A stretch of DNA of 64,000 nt from Thermolongibacillus altinsuensis (GTDB taxonomy: Bacteria > Bacillota > Bacilli > Bacillales > Anoxybacillaceae): NCBI RefSeq assembly GCF_004341205.1, contig NZ_SLUL01000005.1, positions 124,001-188,000 on the forward strand, read 5' to 3'. Below the pieces are notes generated by a model. The model worked only from the letters and a program-made list of their open reading frames with translations, was not told where the DNA came from and did not search any database. A program made the translations under genes and the position numbers. Shown here piece by piece: positions 10,401 through 18,225 of the stretch (its first letter is position 1; every line of letters begins with the position of its first letter).

Positions 10401-11052
10401 AAAGCTTATTAAATTAGCGATCGAGGATCTGGGGACGGTAAACTTAGGAGCGATTGAAGAGTACGAACGCATTTCTGAACGACATCGCTTTTTAACGGAG
10501 CAAAAAAGCGATTTGCAGCAGGCGAAAGAAACGCTTTATCAAGTGATCGATGAAATGGATGAAGAAATGAAAAAACGCTTTGCGACCACCTTCCAGCAAA
10601 TTCGCAAACAATTTGCTTCCGTTTTTACAGAGTTATTCGGTGGCGGAAAAGCCGATTTACAATTGACCAATCCAAACGATTTATTAAATACGGGTGTCGA
10701 TATCGTGGCACAGCCTCCGGGAAAAAAATTGCAACATTTAAGCTTGCTGTCCGGCGGAGAGCGGGCGTTAACAGCCATTGCCCTTCTTTTTGCCATTTTA
10801 AAAGTGAGACCCGTTCCGTTTTGTGTGCTCGACGAAGTGGAAGCGGCGCTTGATGAAGCGAACGTCCAGCGATATGCGAAGTATTTAAAAAGCTTCAGCG
10901 CCCAGACGCAGTTTATCGTTATTACGCATCGAAAAGGAACGATGGAGGAAGCGGATGTCCTTTATGGAGTGACGATGCAAGAATCAGGGGTTTCCAAACT
11001 TGTTTCCGTTCGCTTAGAAGAAGCAATAAAAAGAAAGGAAGGATCACGATGA
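7483..11052 (+). CDS. smc: Chromosome condensation/segregation ATPase SMC
   Basis: SMC forms the ring dimer that, with ScpA and ScpB, compacts and individualises sister chromosomes. The 1189-residue protein has Walker A GPNGSGKSN at residues 31-39 and a long coiled coil. A flexible hinge lies at about 515-670, followed by the returning coiled coil. The ABC signature LSGGERAL is near 1090 and Walker B CVLDEVEAAL near 1116. The GTG start at 7483 follows AAAGGGGGAT. The ATGA at the end gives a 4-base overlap with ftsY, so the two are coupled. Confidence 0.97.
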   Translation: MFLKRLDIIGFKSFADRVSIDFVPGVTAVVGPNGSGKSNITDAIRWVLGEQSAKSLRGTKMEDIIFSGSDSRKPLNVAEVTLTLDNEDQFLPLEYQEISITRRVYRSGESEFFINKQPCRLKDIVDLFMDSGLGREAFSIISQGKVEEILSSKAEDRRTIFEEAAGVLKYKVRKKKAEHKLSETEDNLQRVNDILHELEQQLEPLKIQASIAKDYLEKREELEKYEVALIVHEIEQLHKQWEALKEQFAQHKQQEMQLSTHLQKEEAKIEQLRNEIAALDESIDGLQQVLLIASEELEKLEGKKEVFKERKKNAAKQQEQMNQKIQQLLEREKTLKAAEQKEQNMLEQLKKEIASLQAALKEKNTALSLYGLQLDEQIEQLKSEYIELVHQQASLKNERTHLQAQLAKLETRKKELAVTNQKQIDERERIQAQNQEKKRIIEQLEREIEQNEKALRKQEEKLEQRKEHYRQKEAMLYEAYQYLQQTKSRKEMLEAMQQDYSGFFQGVKEVLKAKDRLKGIKGAVVELIQAPKELETAIEVALGSAAQHVVVADEESAREAIRYLKQHAYGRATFLPLTVMQPKRIPSEHLSLLERHPAYVGIAANLISYDAAYENIMMNVLGTVIITKDLKSANELARLSQYRYRFVTLEGDVVNPGGAMTGGAITKQASSLLSRARELEKVTEKWRQMEEKTNQLERYLQNEKQAIYDEEKALLSQREQLDELRFTLQERKSELREIELHEQNINERLAVYDHEKEALEQEMKEIQTRLKEVDEKISALQNQLTEIDEQVQKWTEQKNVEQVSKERIQEEITALKVSLAEKQEQLRNQQEQIERMAKEYAETKRERMNIQHELERLMSEMSEHDRDEEQLEQLRQQRLQDKNETVQLIASRREQRFDYQAKLEHLEKETKELKRQYKQLIDALKDEEVRLTRTDVELDHLLSRLREEYALSFEAAKEKFPLSVSVDEARKKVKLIKLAIEDLGTVNLGAIEEYERISERHRFLTEQKSDLQQAKETLYQVIDEMDEEMKKRFATTFQQIRKQFASVFTELFGGGKADLQLTNPNDLLNTGVDIVAQPPGKKLQHLSLLSGGERALTAIALLFAILKVRPVPFCVLDEVEAALDEANVQRYAKYLKSFSAQTQFIVITHRKGTMEEADVLYGVTMQESGVSKLVSVRLEEAIKRKEGSR

Positions 11053-12041
11053 GCTTTTTTAAAAAGTTGAAAGAAAAAATCACCAAACAGGCCGATACGG
11101 TAACAGAAAAGTTTAAACGAGGATTGGAGAAAACGCGAAATTCATTTTCGGAAAAAGTAAATGACTTAATAGCTCGTTACCGGAAAGTGGACGAGGAATT
11201 TTTCGAGGAGTTGGAAGAGATTTTAATTAGCGCTGATGTCGGTGTTGCTACGGTGATGGAGCTGATTGATGAATTGAAAATGGAAGTGAAGCGGCGCAAC
11301 ATTCAAGATCCGCAGCAAATGTATAGCGTGATTTCAGAAAAGCTTGTTGATATTTATCGTGGTGGCGATGAACAGCCGACAGCGCTTAACATTCAACCGA
11401 ATGGATTGACGGTTATTTTATTTGTTGGTGTAAACGGTGTCGGAAAAACAACAACGATTGGGAAGTTAGCGTATAAATTAAAAAATGAAGGCAAAACGGT
11501 TATGCTTGCGGCTGGAGATACGTTCCGTGCGGGAGCGATCGAGCAATTGGAAGTGTGGGGAGAACGAGTCGGCGTTGAAGTGATTAAACAATCAGCCGGA
11601 TCGGATCCTGCTGCGGTGATGTATGATGCCATTCAAGCAGCAAAAGCGCGCAACATTGATGTGCTGTTATGCGACACAGCTGGACGATTGCAAAATAAAG
11701 TAAACTTAATGAAAGAATTGGAGAAAGTAAAGCGGGTCATTGAACGCGAAATTCCTGGCGCGCCGCATGAAGTGTTGCTCGTCTTGGATGCAACTACAGG
11801 ACAAAACGCCATGAGTCAGGCGAAAACGTTTAAAGAAGTGACAAACGTGACCGGAATTGTATTAACAAAGCTGGATGGAACGGCAAAAGGCGGCATCGTC
11901 CTCGCCATTCGGAACGAGCTAAACATTCCTGTCAAACTCGTCGGTTTAGGAGAAAAAATGGATGATTTAGAAGAATTTAATCCAGAGCAATATGTTTATG
12001 GATTGTTTGCTTCATTTGTTGAGAGAGAGGAATCAATGTAA
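11049..12041 (+). CDS. ftsY: Signal recognition particle receptor FtsY
   Basis: FtsY is the membrane-associated GTPase that receives ribosome-SRP complexes for cotranslational insertion. The 330-residue protein has a short basic N-terminal region, an N domain (about 20-100), and a G domain with GVNGVGKTTT (about 125), DTAGR and TKLDGTAKGG. It lacks the long acidic A domain of E. coli, as is usual for Bacilli. The start overlaps the stop of smc. A new promoter for ylxM-ffh begins only about 10 bases after its stop. Confidence 0.97.
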   Translation: MSFFKKLKEKITKQADTVTEKFKRGLEKTRNSFSEKVNDLIARYRKVDEEFFEELEEILISADVGVATVMELIDELKMEVKRRNIQDPQQMYSVISEKLVDIYRGGDEQPTALNIQPNGLTVILFVGVNGVGKTTTIGKLAYKLKNEGKTVMLAAGDTFRAGAIEQLEVWGERVGVEVIKQSAGSDPAAVMYDAIQAAKARNIDVLLCDTAGRLQNKVNLMKELEKVKRVIEREIPGAPHEVLLVLDATTGQNAMSQAKTFKEVTNVTGIVLTKLDGTAKGGIVLAIRNELNIPVKLVGLGEKMDDLEEFNPEQYVYGLFASFVEREESM

Positions 12042-12052
12042 GGAGAAAAAAC

Positions 12053-12081
12053 TTGACAGTCTAAGAGAAAAAAGATAGACT
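12053..12081 (+). promoter_or_regulatory. Sigma-A promoter of ylxM-ffh
   Basis: A perfect TTGACA at 12053-12058 and TAGACT at 12076-12081 are separated by exactly 17 bases. They lie about 50 bases upstream of the ylxM start. Confidence 0.75.
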
Positions 12082-12127
12082 GGAAACATGTAAAGGCGTT
12101 TCACTTAACAACGTTGGAGGGAGTTCG

Positions 12128-12460
12128 ATGCTGGAAAAAACAACGAGAATGAACTATTTATATGATTTTTATCAATCGTTGTTAACACCGAAACAACGTA
12201 ATTATATGTCCCTTTACTATTTAGACGATTACTCCCTCGGTGAAATCGCCGAAGAGTATGACGTAAGCCGCCAAGCGGTTTATGATAACATTAAGCGAAC
12301 GGAAGCGATGTTGGAAGATTACGAACAAAAATTATTGTTGTTTGATAAATTTCAAAAACGACAAAAATTATTGCAAAAGTTAAAAGAGCGCATTGAACAA
12401 TGTTGTGGAAAAGACGAGGAGCTTTTCATGCTTATTGAGGAGCTCGAGAAATTAGAGTAG
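12128..12460 (+). CDS. ylxM: YlxM family SRP-associated helix-turn-helix protein
   Basis: YlxM (UPF0122) is a small protein encoded directly upstream of ffh across Firmicutes and linked to SRP function. The 110-residue product has a sigma-70 region 4-like helix-turn-helix, [20 protein letters not shown], at about residues 37-56. A charged helical tail follows. The ATG at 12128 follows GGAGGG. The stop is 13 bases before ffh, so cotranscription is very likely. The exact molecular role is not firmly established. Confidence 0.93.
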   Translation: MLEKTTRMNYLYDFYQSLLTPKQRNYMSLYYLDDYSLGEIAEEYDVSRQAVYDNIKRTEAMLEDYEQKLLLFDKFQKRQKLLQKLKERIEQCCGKDEELFMLIEELEKLE

Positions 12461-12473
12461 GGAGCGGTAGAGC

Positions 12474-13814
12474 ATGGCATTTGAAGGATTGGCCGACCGT
12501 CTGCAACATGTCATGAATAAAATTCGTGGCAAAGGCAAAGTCACGGAAGCTGATGTAAAAGAAATGATGCGTGAAGTCCGTCTAGCGCTTTTAGAGGCGG
12601 ATGTCAATTTTAAAGTCGTGAAAGATTTCGTTAAGCGAGTAAGTGAACGCGCTGTTGGGCAAGAAGTGATGAAAAGTTTAACGCCTGGACAGCAAGTTAT
12701 TAAAGTGGTAAAAGAAGAGTTAACCGCCCTCATGGGTGGAGAACAAAGCAAGATCGCTGTATCCAACCGCCCGCCGACCGTCGTGATGATGGTTGGATTA
12801 CAAGGGGCCGGGAAAACGACGACGACGGGGAAGCTAGCGAATCTTCTTCGCAAAAAATATAATCGCAAGCCGCTGTTAGTGGCGGCAGATATTTATCGTC
12901 CAGCGGCGATCAAGCAGTTAGAAACGTTAGGAAAACAACTAAACATGCCTGTTTTTTCATTGGGTGATCAAGTAAGTCCTGTCGAAATTGCAAAGCAAGC
13001 GCTTGAGAAAGCGAAAGAAGAGCATTATGACTATGTCCTCATCGATACAGCAGGCCGGCTTCATATCGATGAAGCATTGATGGACGAACTAAAGCAAATA
13101 AAAGAAGTGACAAAACCGGATGAAATTTTTCTCGTTGTCGATGCGATGACAGGACAAGATGCCGTCAATGTCGCTCAAAGCTTTAATGAGCAACTCGGCT
13201 TAACCGGAGTCATTTTAACAAAACTAGACGGTGATACGCGCGGAGGCGCGGCATTATCGATTAAAGCGGTCACCAATACTCCAATTAAGTTCGTCGGAAT
13301 GGGTGAAAAGCTCGATGCGCTTGAACCGTTCCATCCTGAACGAATGGCATCGCGTATTTTAGGCATGGGCGATGTGCTCACGCTTATTGAAAAAGCCCAA
13401 GCTGCTGTAGATGAGGAAAAAGCGAAAGAGCTTGAACAAAAAATGCGGACGATGTCGTTTACGCTTGACGATTTTTTAGAACAGCTTGGTCAAGTGCGAA
13501 AAATGGGTCCGCTCGATGAATTGCTTAAAATGCTTCCAGGCGCCAATAAAATTAAAGGATTAAATAATATCCAAATAGATGAAAAGCAAATTGGTCGTGT
13601 TGAAGCGATCATTCGCTCCATGACGAAAGAAGAAAAAATGAATCCAGAAATTATTAACGCAAGCCGAAAAAAGAGGATTGCGAAAGGGAGCGGTACATCC
13701 GTTCAAGAGGTTAATCGCTTATTGAAACAGTTTGAAGAAATGAAAAAAATGATGAAAATGATGACGACGATGACAAAAGGAAAGAAACGGGGCTTTCGCT
13801 TCCCGTTTATGTAA
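12474..13814 (+). CDS. ffh: Signal recognition particle protein Ffh (SRP54)
   Basis: Ffh is the GTPase subunit of SRP that binds signal sequences and 4.5S/scRNA. The 446-residue protein has an N domain (1-90) and a G domain with GLQGAGKTTTTGKLA (about 107), DTAGRLHID and TKLDGDTRGG. The methionine-rich M domain ends in a run of Met/Lys residues for signal-peptide and RNA binding. The 3' end of the gene forms a hairpin (AAACGGG at 13785 with CCCGTTT at 13802) without a clear T-tract. Confidence 0.97.
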   Translation: MAFEGLADRLQHVMNKIRGKGKVTEADVKEMMREVRLALLEADVNFKVVKDFVKRVSERAVGQEVMKSLTPGQQVIKVVKEELTALMGGEQSKIAVSNRPPTVVMMVGLQGAGKTTTTGKLANLLRKKYNRKPLLVAADIYRPAAIKQLETLGKQLNMPVFSLGDQVSPVEIAKQALEKAKEEHYDYVLIDTAGRLHIDEALMDELKQIKEVTKPDEIFLVVDAMTGQDAVNVAQSFNEQLGLTGVILTKLDGDTRGGAALSIKAVTNTPIKFVGMGEKLDALEPFHPERMASRILGMGDVLTLIEKAQAAVDEEKAKELEQKMRTMSFTLDDFLEQLGQVRKMGPLDELLKMLPGANKIKGLNNIQIDEKQIGRVEAIIRSMTKEEKMNPEIINASRKKRIAKGSGTSVQEVNRLLKQFEEMKKMMKMMTTMTKGKKRGFRFPFM

Positions 13815-13849
13815 ATAAAATAAAAATGTAAGGTGTTAAGAAAAAACAC

Positions 13850-13878
13850 TTTACAAACAAAATGATTATTGTTAATAT
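13850..13878 (+). promoter_or_regulatory. Candidate promoter of rpsP-khpA
   Basis: TTTACA (13850-13855) and TAATAT (13873-13878) are 17 bases apart and 39 bases before rpsP, in an AT-rich gap of about 100 bases after ffh. Confidence 0.55.
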
Positions 13879-13916
13879 ACTATCTTGTGTGAAATATTTT
13901 CGGAGGTGCTTAAACA

Positions 13917-14189
13917 ATGGCAGTAAGAATTCGTTTAAAACGTATGGGTGCAAAGAAATCCCCATTCTATCGTATCGTTGTTGCAGACTCTCGTTCTCCA
14001 CGTGACGGTCGTTTCATTGAAACAATCGGTACGTACAATCCGTTAACAGAGCCAGCAGAAATCAACATTAACGAAGAGCTCGCATTAAAATGGTTGCAAA
14101 ATGGTGCAAAACCATCTGACACAGTGCGCAACCTCTTCTCTAAACAAGGAATTTTAGAGAAATTCCATAACTTAAAATACGGAAAGTAA
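13917..14189 (+). CDS. rpsP: 30S ribosomal protein S16
   Basis: S16 is an assembly protein of the 30S platform/body. The 90-residue protein starts [19 protein letters not shown], the standard S16 N-terminus, and has family length. A CGGAGGTG ribosome-binding site precedes the ATG. khpA follows 13 bases later, then a terminator. Confidence 0.97.
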   Translation: MAVRIRLKRMGAKKSPFYRIVVADSRSPRDGRFIETIGTYNPLTEPAEININEELALKWLQNGAKPSDTVRNLFSKQGILEKFHNLKYGK

Positions 14190-14202
14190 TAGTTGAACAT
14201 CC

Positions 14203-14430
14203 ATGAAAGCGTTAATTGAAACGATTGTCCGGTCGCTTGTCGATCGTCCAGAATGCGTCGTTGTTCGTGAAGTGACGGAAGGAAAAACGCTGACGTACAT
14301 TCTTTCTGTTCACCACGAGGATATGGGCAAAGTGATTGGAAAGAATGGACGAATTATTCATGCGATTCGCGCAGTTGCTCAAGCAGCTGCCAAACAATCC
14401 AAGCGCGTCGAAGTGCGCGTTGAAGAGTAA
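14203..14430 (+). CDS. khpA: KH-domain RNA-binding protein KhpA (YlqC)
   Basis: KhpA is a small single-KH-domain RNA chaperone that partners KhpB in Gram-positive bacteria and affects cell size and division. The 75-residue protein has the GxxG loop in KVIGKNGRIIHAIR and ends in a beta strand rich in basic residues (KRVEVRVEE). It lies directly behind rpsP and is followed by an intrinsic terminator, so rpsP-khpA is a likely bicistronic unit. Confidence 0.93.
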   Translation: MKALIETIVRSLVDRPECVVVREVTEGKTLTYILSVHHEDMGKVIGKNGRIIHAIRAVAQAAAKQSKRVEVRVEE

Positions 14431-14457
14431 GGGCGAGGGAGAACCTCCCCTTTTTTT
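14431..14457 (+). terminator. Intrinsic terminator after khpA
   Basis: GGGCGAGG (14431-14438) pairs with CCTCCCC (14444-14450) with one bulged base and a five-base loop. It is followed by a run of seven T (14451-14457). Confidence 0.75.
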
Positions 14458-14478
14458 CATTCGAAGGGCGGTGGGGGC

Positions 14479-14856
14479 ATGAAAATCATTCAAACCGTTG
14501 AAGTCAAACAGAAATTGACCGCAAAAAGTAAAGAAAAGCTACTCCAGAAGTTTTCCGCAGAAAAACAACAGCTACAGCGAGAGTGTGAACAGCTTCTTTT
14601 TGAGTTGAAACGGCTAGAAAAAACGAAAAAATTTTCTCCTTTACGTTTAAAAGAACATTTCGATAAGGAAATCGAGCAGCGACGTCAAAAAATCAAACTG
14701 CTTGATTTTCAAATCGAACAATTGCACATATTACCGTTAGGAAGCGAATTAAAAGAACAAGAAGTTCAAGCGATTATTGAAGTGAAAGAAGGGGATCGTT
14801 GGGAATTGGCAAGAGCCATCATCATTGAAGATGGAATTGTCAAAGAAATTCGTTGA
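14479..14856 (+). CDS. ylqD: YlqD family protein of unknown function
   Basis: The 125-residue product matches the YlqD family, always encoded between khpA and rimM in Bacilli. Residues about 10-80 form a Lys/Glu/Gln-rich coiled coil. The C-terminal half is a small beta-rich segment (EVQAIIEVKEGDRWELARAI) that ends with IIIEDGIVKEIR. No catalytic motif is visible. Its place next to rimM and trmD suggests a ribosome- or RNA-related role, which is inference only. The ATG follows GGGCGGTGGGGG. Confidence 0.85.
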   Translation: MKIIQTVEVKQKLTAKSKEKLLQKFSAEKQQLQRECEQLLFELKRLEKTKKFSPLRLKEHFDKEIEQRRQKIKLLDFQIEQLHILPLGSELKEQEVQAIIEVKEGDRWELARAIIIEDGIVKEIR

Positions 14857-14871
14857 AAAGGGGTGATCGTC

Positions 14872-15390
14872 ATGACTAAATGGTTTAACGTCGGAAAAAT
14901 TGTCAATACGCACGGAATTCGCGGTGAAGTTCGCGTCATTTCGCGTACCGATTTTGCGAATGAACGCTATAAAGTCGGCAATACTCTTTATATTTTCATG
15001 GAAAATGCCGATGCTCCGATTGAAGTAAAAGTGGCGAGACATCGTGTTCACAAATCGTTTGATTTGCTCACGTTTGAAGGATACGACAATATTAATTTAG
15101 TTGAGAAGTTTAAAGGAGCGATGATTAAAATTCCGGAAAGCCAACTGCAGCCTTTAAATGAGGGAGAATATTACTTTCATGAAATTATCGGTTGCACCGT
15201 TATCACGGAAGAAGGAGAAATCATCGGTCAAGTAAAAGAAATTTTAACGCCTGGTGCAAACGATGTATGGGTCGTCAAAAGAAAAAATGGAAAAGATGTC
15301 CTCATTCCGTATATTGATGACATTGTAAAAGCTGTCGATGTCCCAGAAAAAAAGATTACGATTCATCCGATGGAAGGATTGCTTGAATGA
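14872..15390 (+). CDS. rimM: Ribosome maturation factor RimM
   Basis: RimM assists late 30S assembly around S19 and 16S rRNA helices 31/33b. The 172-residue product starts [22 protein letters not shown], typical of RimM. It has an N-terminal beta-barrel and a C-terminal PRC-barrel domain (about 95-170, [20 protein letters not shown]). An in-frame GTG at 14863 is part of the ribosome-binding site AAAAGGGGTGA, so the ATG at 14872 is chosen. The stop overlaps the start of trmD. Confidence 0.96.
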   Translation: MTKWFNVGKIVNTHGIRGEVRVISRTDFANERYKVGNTLYIFMENADAPIEVKVARHRVHKSFDLLTFEGYDNINLVEKFKGAMIKIPESQLQPLNEGEYYFHEIIGCTVITEEGEIIGQVKEILTPGANDVWVVKRKNGKDVLIPYIDDIVKAVDVPEKKITIHPMEGLLE

Positions 15391-16127
15391 TGAAAATTGA
15401 CGTCCTTACTTTATTTCCTAACATGTTTAGCGGCGTGCTCAATGAATCGATTTTAAAAAAAGCGCAAGAGAAACAAGCTGTCACCTTTAACATCGTAAAT
15501 TTCCGACAATTTGCTGATAATAAGCATCAAACGGTCGATGATTATCCGTACGGTGGCGGAGCCGGGATGGTTTTAAAGCCGCAACCGATTTTTGATGCAG
15601 TAGCTCATTTAACGAAAGAATGCGAACATCAGCCGCGAATCATTTTACTTTGCCCGCAAGGAGAACGATATACGCAAAAAAAGGCGGAAGAATTAGCGAA
15701 AGAAAATCACCTTATTTTCATTTGTGGGCATTATGAAGGATATGATGAACGCATTCGCGAACATTTAGTGACAGACGAAATATCGATCGGCGATTACGTT
15801 TTAACAGGCGGTGAACTGGCGGCAATGGTTGTGATCGACAGCGTTGTTCGCCTGTTGCCAGGAGTGCTTGGAAACGAAGCTTCTCCTGTACTTGACTCAT
15901 TCAGTTCCGGCTTGCTGGAACATCCTCATTATACACGGCCAGCCGATTTTCGCGGCTTAAAAGTACCTGATGTTCTTTTGTCGGGAAATCACCGTTTAAT
16001 TGAAGAATGGCGCCAAAAAGAATCGCTGAGACGAACGTTTTTGCGCCGCCCGGATCTTCTTGAGAATTACGAGCTCACGGATCAACAAAAAAAATGGCTA
16101 GAAGAATTCAAAAAAAACGAACGGTAA
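15387..16127 (+). CDS. trmD: tRNA (guanine(37)-N1)-methyltransferase TrmD
   Basis: TrmD methylates G37 of tRNAs to prevent +1 frameshifting. The 246-residue SPOUT enzyme shows the deep trefoil-knot motifs [18 protein letters not shown] and [14 protein letters not shown], plus the [10 protein letters not shown] loop. Tandem ATG codons occur at 15387 and 15390. The first overlaps the rimM stop by four bases (ATGA). The second gives the more familiar [11 protein letters not shown]-terminus, and either is possible. Confidence 0.96.
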   Translation: MMKIDVLTLFPNMFSGVLNESILKKAQEKQAVTFNIVNFRQFADNKHQTVDDYPYGGGAGMVLKPQPIFDAVAHLTKECEHQPRIILLCPQGERYTQKKAEELAKENHLIFICGHYEGYDERIREHLVTDEISIGDYVLTGGELAAMVVIDSVVRLLPGVLGNEASPVLDSFSSGLLEHPHYTRPADFRGLKVPDVLLSGNHRLIEEWRQKESLRRTFLRRPDLLENYELTDQQKKWLEEFKKNER

Positions 16128-16156
16128 CTATTGCATACGGTACATCTTTATGTTAG

Positions 16157-16162
16157 TATAAT
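16157..16162 (+). promoter_or_regulatory. -10 element of the rplS promoter
   Basis: A consensus TATAAT lies about 100 bases upstream of rplS. The nearest -35-like hexamer, TTGCAT at 16131, is at a poor 20-base spacing, so only the -10 is assigned. A start near 16169 would place the L19 leader at the very 5' end of the transcript. Confidence 0.5.
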
Positions 16163-16169
16163 CTTTGTG

Positions 16170-16263
16170 ACTTAGGTCGTGTGCTTAAGTCTTTTAAAAC
16201 GATGTTCCGCTGCTATGGCTAACAAACATAGGCATGAGCATCTGTTGGAAGGAGATGAATACG
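16170..16263 (+). ncRNA. Ribosomal protein L19 leader (cis-regulatory 5' UTR)
   Basis: The untranslated region before rplS contains a short hairpin, ACTTA (16170-16174) with TAAGT (16186-16190). A longer one spans 16201-16242: GATGTTC pairs with GAGCATC, and CTATG pairs with CATAG inside it. The Shine-Dalgarno GGAAGGAG follows directly. Position and layout match the L19 leader family described in Rfam for Bacillales, thought to mediate autoregulation by L19. Family membership was not tested with a covariance model. Confidence 0.65.
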
Positions 16264-16608
16264 ATGCATCACTTGATTCAGGAGATTACAAAAGAACAAT
16301 TAAGAACAGATCTTCCTGATTTCCGCCCTGGCGACACGGTTCGCGTACACGTTAAAGTTGTTGAAGGTAACCGTGAACGTATCCAGGTGTTTGAGGGAGT
16401 CGTCATTAAGCGTCGTGGTGCTGGAATTAGCGAAACATTTACAGTTCGTAAAGTATCTTACGGCGTAGGTGTTGAGCGTACATTCCCAGTACACACGCCA
16501 AAAATTGCGAAGTTAGAAGTAGTACGTCGCGGTAAAGTTCGTCGTGCAAAACTTTACTACTTGCGTCAACTTCGCGGTAAAGCAGCACGCATCAAAGAAG
16601 TTCGCTAA
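16264..16608 (+). CDS. rplS: 50S ribosomal protein L19
   Basis: L19 is a 50S protein at the 30S-50S interface. The 114-residue product starts [18 protein letters not shown] and contains the family motif [14 protein letters not shown]. The ATG at 16264 is preferred over in-frame starts at 16234 and 16255 because GGAAGGAG ends at 16254. Two consecutive hairpins follow; the second is a strong terminator that separates rplS from lepB. Confidence 0.96.
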   Translation: MHHLIQEITKEQLRTDLPDFRPGDTVRVHVKVVEGNRERIQVFEGVVIKRRGAGISETFTVRKVSYGVGVERTFPVHTPKIAKLEVVRRGKVRRAKLYYLRQLRGKAARIKEVR

Positions 16609-16618
16609 AGAAAAGAAA

Positions 16619-16641
16619 GGTGTAAGCGCAAAGCTTACACC
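16619..16641 (+). other. Perfect 9-bp hairpin after rplS
   Basis: GGTGTAAGC and GCTTACACC pair perfectly around GCAAA, 10 bases after the rplS stop. No T-tract follows. It may protect the 3' end or assist the terminator 20 bases further on. Confidence 0.5.
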
Positions 16642-16661
16642 CGTGTATAGCAACCAACGAG

Positions 16662-16687
16662 GGAGCTTGGCAACCAAGCTCCTTTTT
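16662..16687 (+). terminator. Intrinsic terminator after rplS
   Basis: GGAGCTTGG (16662-16670) pairs perfectly with CCAAGCTCC (16674-16682) around a CAA loop, followed by TTTTT. Confidence 0.9.
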
Positions 16688-16725
16688 CATAAGTCATGAT
16701 AAGAAAATGTATAGGTGGGAGTAGG

Positions 16726-17280
16726 ATGGCAAAACAAAAAAATGAAGCGCTAGAGTGGTTGAAAGCGATTTTAATTGCCATTGCTTTAGCTGGTGGCATT
16801 CGTTATTTCATTTTCGCGCCGATCATTGTTGAAGGGATGTCCATGATGCCGACCCTTCATGACCAAGATCGCATGATCGTCAATAAACTAGCCTACAAAA
16901 TTGGTGAACCGAAACGATTTGATATTGTTGTTTTTCATGCTGAAGAAGGGAAAGACTATATTAAACGCGTGATCGGTTTACCTGGAGATCGGATTGAATA
17001 TAAAAACGATACGCTTTACATAAATGGAAAGGCCTATGAAGAGCCTTATTTGGAAGAATATAAAAAACAAGTGATTGACGGTCCGCTCACGGAGCCGTTT
17101 ACTCTTGAAGAAATTACGGGCGGGCAAGCAACGGTTCCAAAAGGCCATTTGTTTGTAATGGGAGATAATCGCCGTTACAGCAAAGATAGTCGACATATCG
17201 GTTTTATTCCGATGGAGAAAGTCGTAGGAAAGACAAGTATTGTATATTGGCCGCTTTCTGATGCCCGCATCGTAAAATAA
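16726..17280 (+). CDS. lepB: Type I signal peptidase
   Basis: This enzyme removes signal peptides from exported proteins at the outer face of the membrane. The 184-residue protein has one N-terminal membrane segment (about residues 12-32). The catalytic Ser39 is in VEGMSMMPTL and the general-base Lys80 in DYIKRVIGLPGD. MGDNRRYSKDSRHIG matches box E. It is a small Sip-type enzyme. The ATG at 16726 follows AGGTGGGAG; an upstream ATG at 16696 lacks a ribosome-binding site. B. subtilis has no signal peptidase gene at this locus. Confidence 0.94.
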   Translation: MAKQKNEALEWLKAILIAIALAGGIRYFIFAPIIVEGMSMMPTLHDQDRMIVNKLAYKIGEPKRFDIVVFHAEEGKDYIKRVIGLPGDRIEYKNDTLYINGKAYEEPYLEEYKKQVIDGPLTEPFTLEEITGGQATVPKGHLFVMGDNRRYSKDSRHIGFIPMEKVVGKTSIVYWPLSDARIVK

Positions 17281-17302
17281 AAGGATCAAGTAGGTGGCAA
17301 TG

Positions 17303-18148
17303 ATGACAATTCAATGGTTTCCTGGTCATATGGCGAAAGCGAAGCGGGAAGTGACCGAAAAGCTAAAATTAATTGATATCGTTTTTGAGTTAGTCGATGC
17401 TCGCATTCCGATCTCATCACGAAACCCGCTCATCGATGAAATTGTTGCCAATAAGCCGCGAATCATTCTCTTAAATAAAGCGGATATGGCTGATCCGGAT
17501 ATTACGAAACAATGGGTTGCTTTTTTTGAAAAACAAAATGTATTGGCGCTTGCCATTGATTCGCAAACAGGTACAGGTGTCAAACAAATCGTGACATTGA
17601 CGAAAGAGTTATTGCGTCCAAAGTTTGAAAAAATGATTGCAAAAGGAATTAAAAAACCACGAGCGATGCGCGCGCTCATTATCGGCATTCCGAACGTTGG
17701 AAAATCAACGCTTATCAATCGTCTAGCAGGAAAACATATCGCCAAAACAGGGGATATTCCTGGCGTTACGAAAGCGCAACAATGGATTAAAGTTGGGAAA
17801 GAGTTAGAGTTGTTAGATACACCAGGTATTTTATGGCCGAAATTTGAAGATGAAGAAGTCGGTTTAAAACTAGCGACAACGGGAGCCATTAAAGATACGA
17901 TTTTAAATTTACAAGATGTTGCCGTTTATGCTCTTAAATTTTTGGCAACTTATTATCCTGAACGGTTAAAAGAACGCTATTCGCTCGTAGAAATTCCAGA
18001 AGATATCGTTGCTTTGTTCGACGAAATTGGCAAAAAACGGGGCTGTTTAGCTTCTGGCGGTCTCATTGATTACGATAAAGTAGCAGAGCTCGTTTTGCGC
18101 GATATACGTACAGAAAAGCTAGGTCGTCTTAGCTTTGAACGACCATAA
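17303..18148 (+). CDS. rbgA: Ribosome biogenesis GTPase RbgA (YlqF)
   Basis: RbgA is the circularly permuted GTPase needed for late 50S maturation, including L16 incorporation. The 281-residue product starts [16 protein letters not shown]. Its GTPase motifs appear in permuted order: NKAD (G4) first, then GIPNVGKST (G1) and DTPG (G3). The C-terminal ANTAR-like RNA-binding domain ends in GRLSFERP. In-frame starts at 17294 (GTG) and 17300 (ATG) exist. The AGGTGG at 17292-17297 favours 17300 or 17303, and the latter matches the B. subtilis N-terminus. Confidence 0.95.
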   Translation: MTIQWFPGHMAKAKREVTEKLKLIDIVFELVDARIPISSRNPLIDEIVANKPRIILLNKADMADPDITKQWVAFFEKQNVLALAIDSQTGTGVKQIVTLTKELLRPKFEKMIAKGIKKPRAMRALIIGIPNVGKSTLINRLAGKHIAKTGDIPGVTKAQQWIKVGKELELLDTPGILWPKFEDEEVGLKLATTGAIKDTILNLQDVAVYALKFLATYYPERLKERYSLVEIPEDIVALFDEIGKKRGCLASGGLIDYDKVAELVLRDIRTEKLGRLSFERP

Positions 18149-18152
18149 GAAA

Positions 18153-18190
18153 AAAGGTTCGCTAGTGAATGCGAACCTTTATTATTTTTT
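18153..18190 (+). terminator. Intrinsic terminator after rbgA
   Basis: AAAGGTTCGC (18153-18162) and GCGAACCTTT (18171-18180) form a perfect 10-bp stem with an 8-base loop, followed by the T-rich sequence ATTATTTTTT. Confidence 0.85.
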
Positions 18191-18225
18191 AAAATCGGTC
18201 GATATATAAAGTAAGGAGTGGGAAG

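Noticed and set aside
13785-13808. Terminator at the end of ffh
   Set aside because: AAACGGG and CCCGTTT can pair inside the last codons, but no T-tract follows and the next bases are A-rich. It was noted in the ffh entry but not called.
16619-16641. First hairpin after rplS as the terminator
   Set aside because: The stem is perfect, but the following sequence CGTGTATAG lacks a T-run. The hairpin at 16662-16687 with TTTTT is the better terminator.
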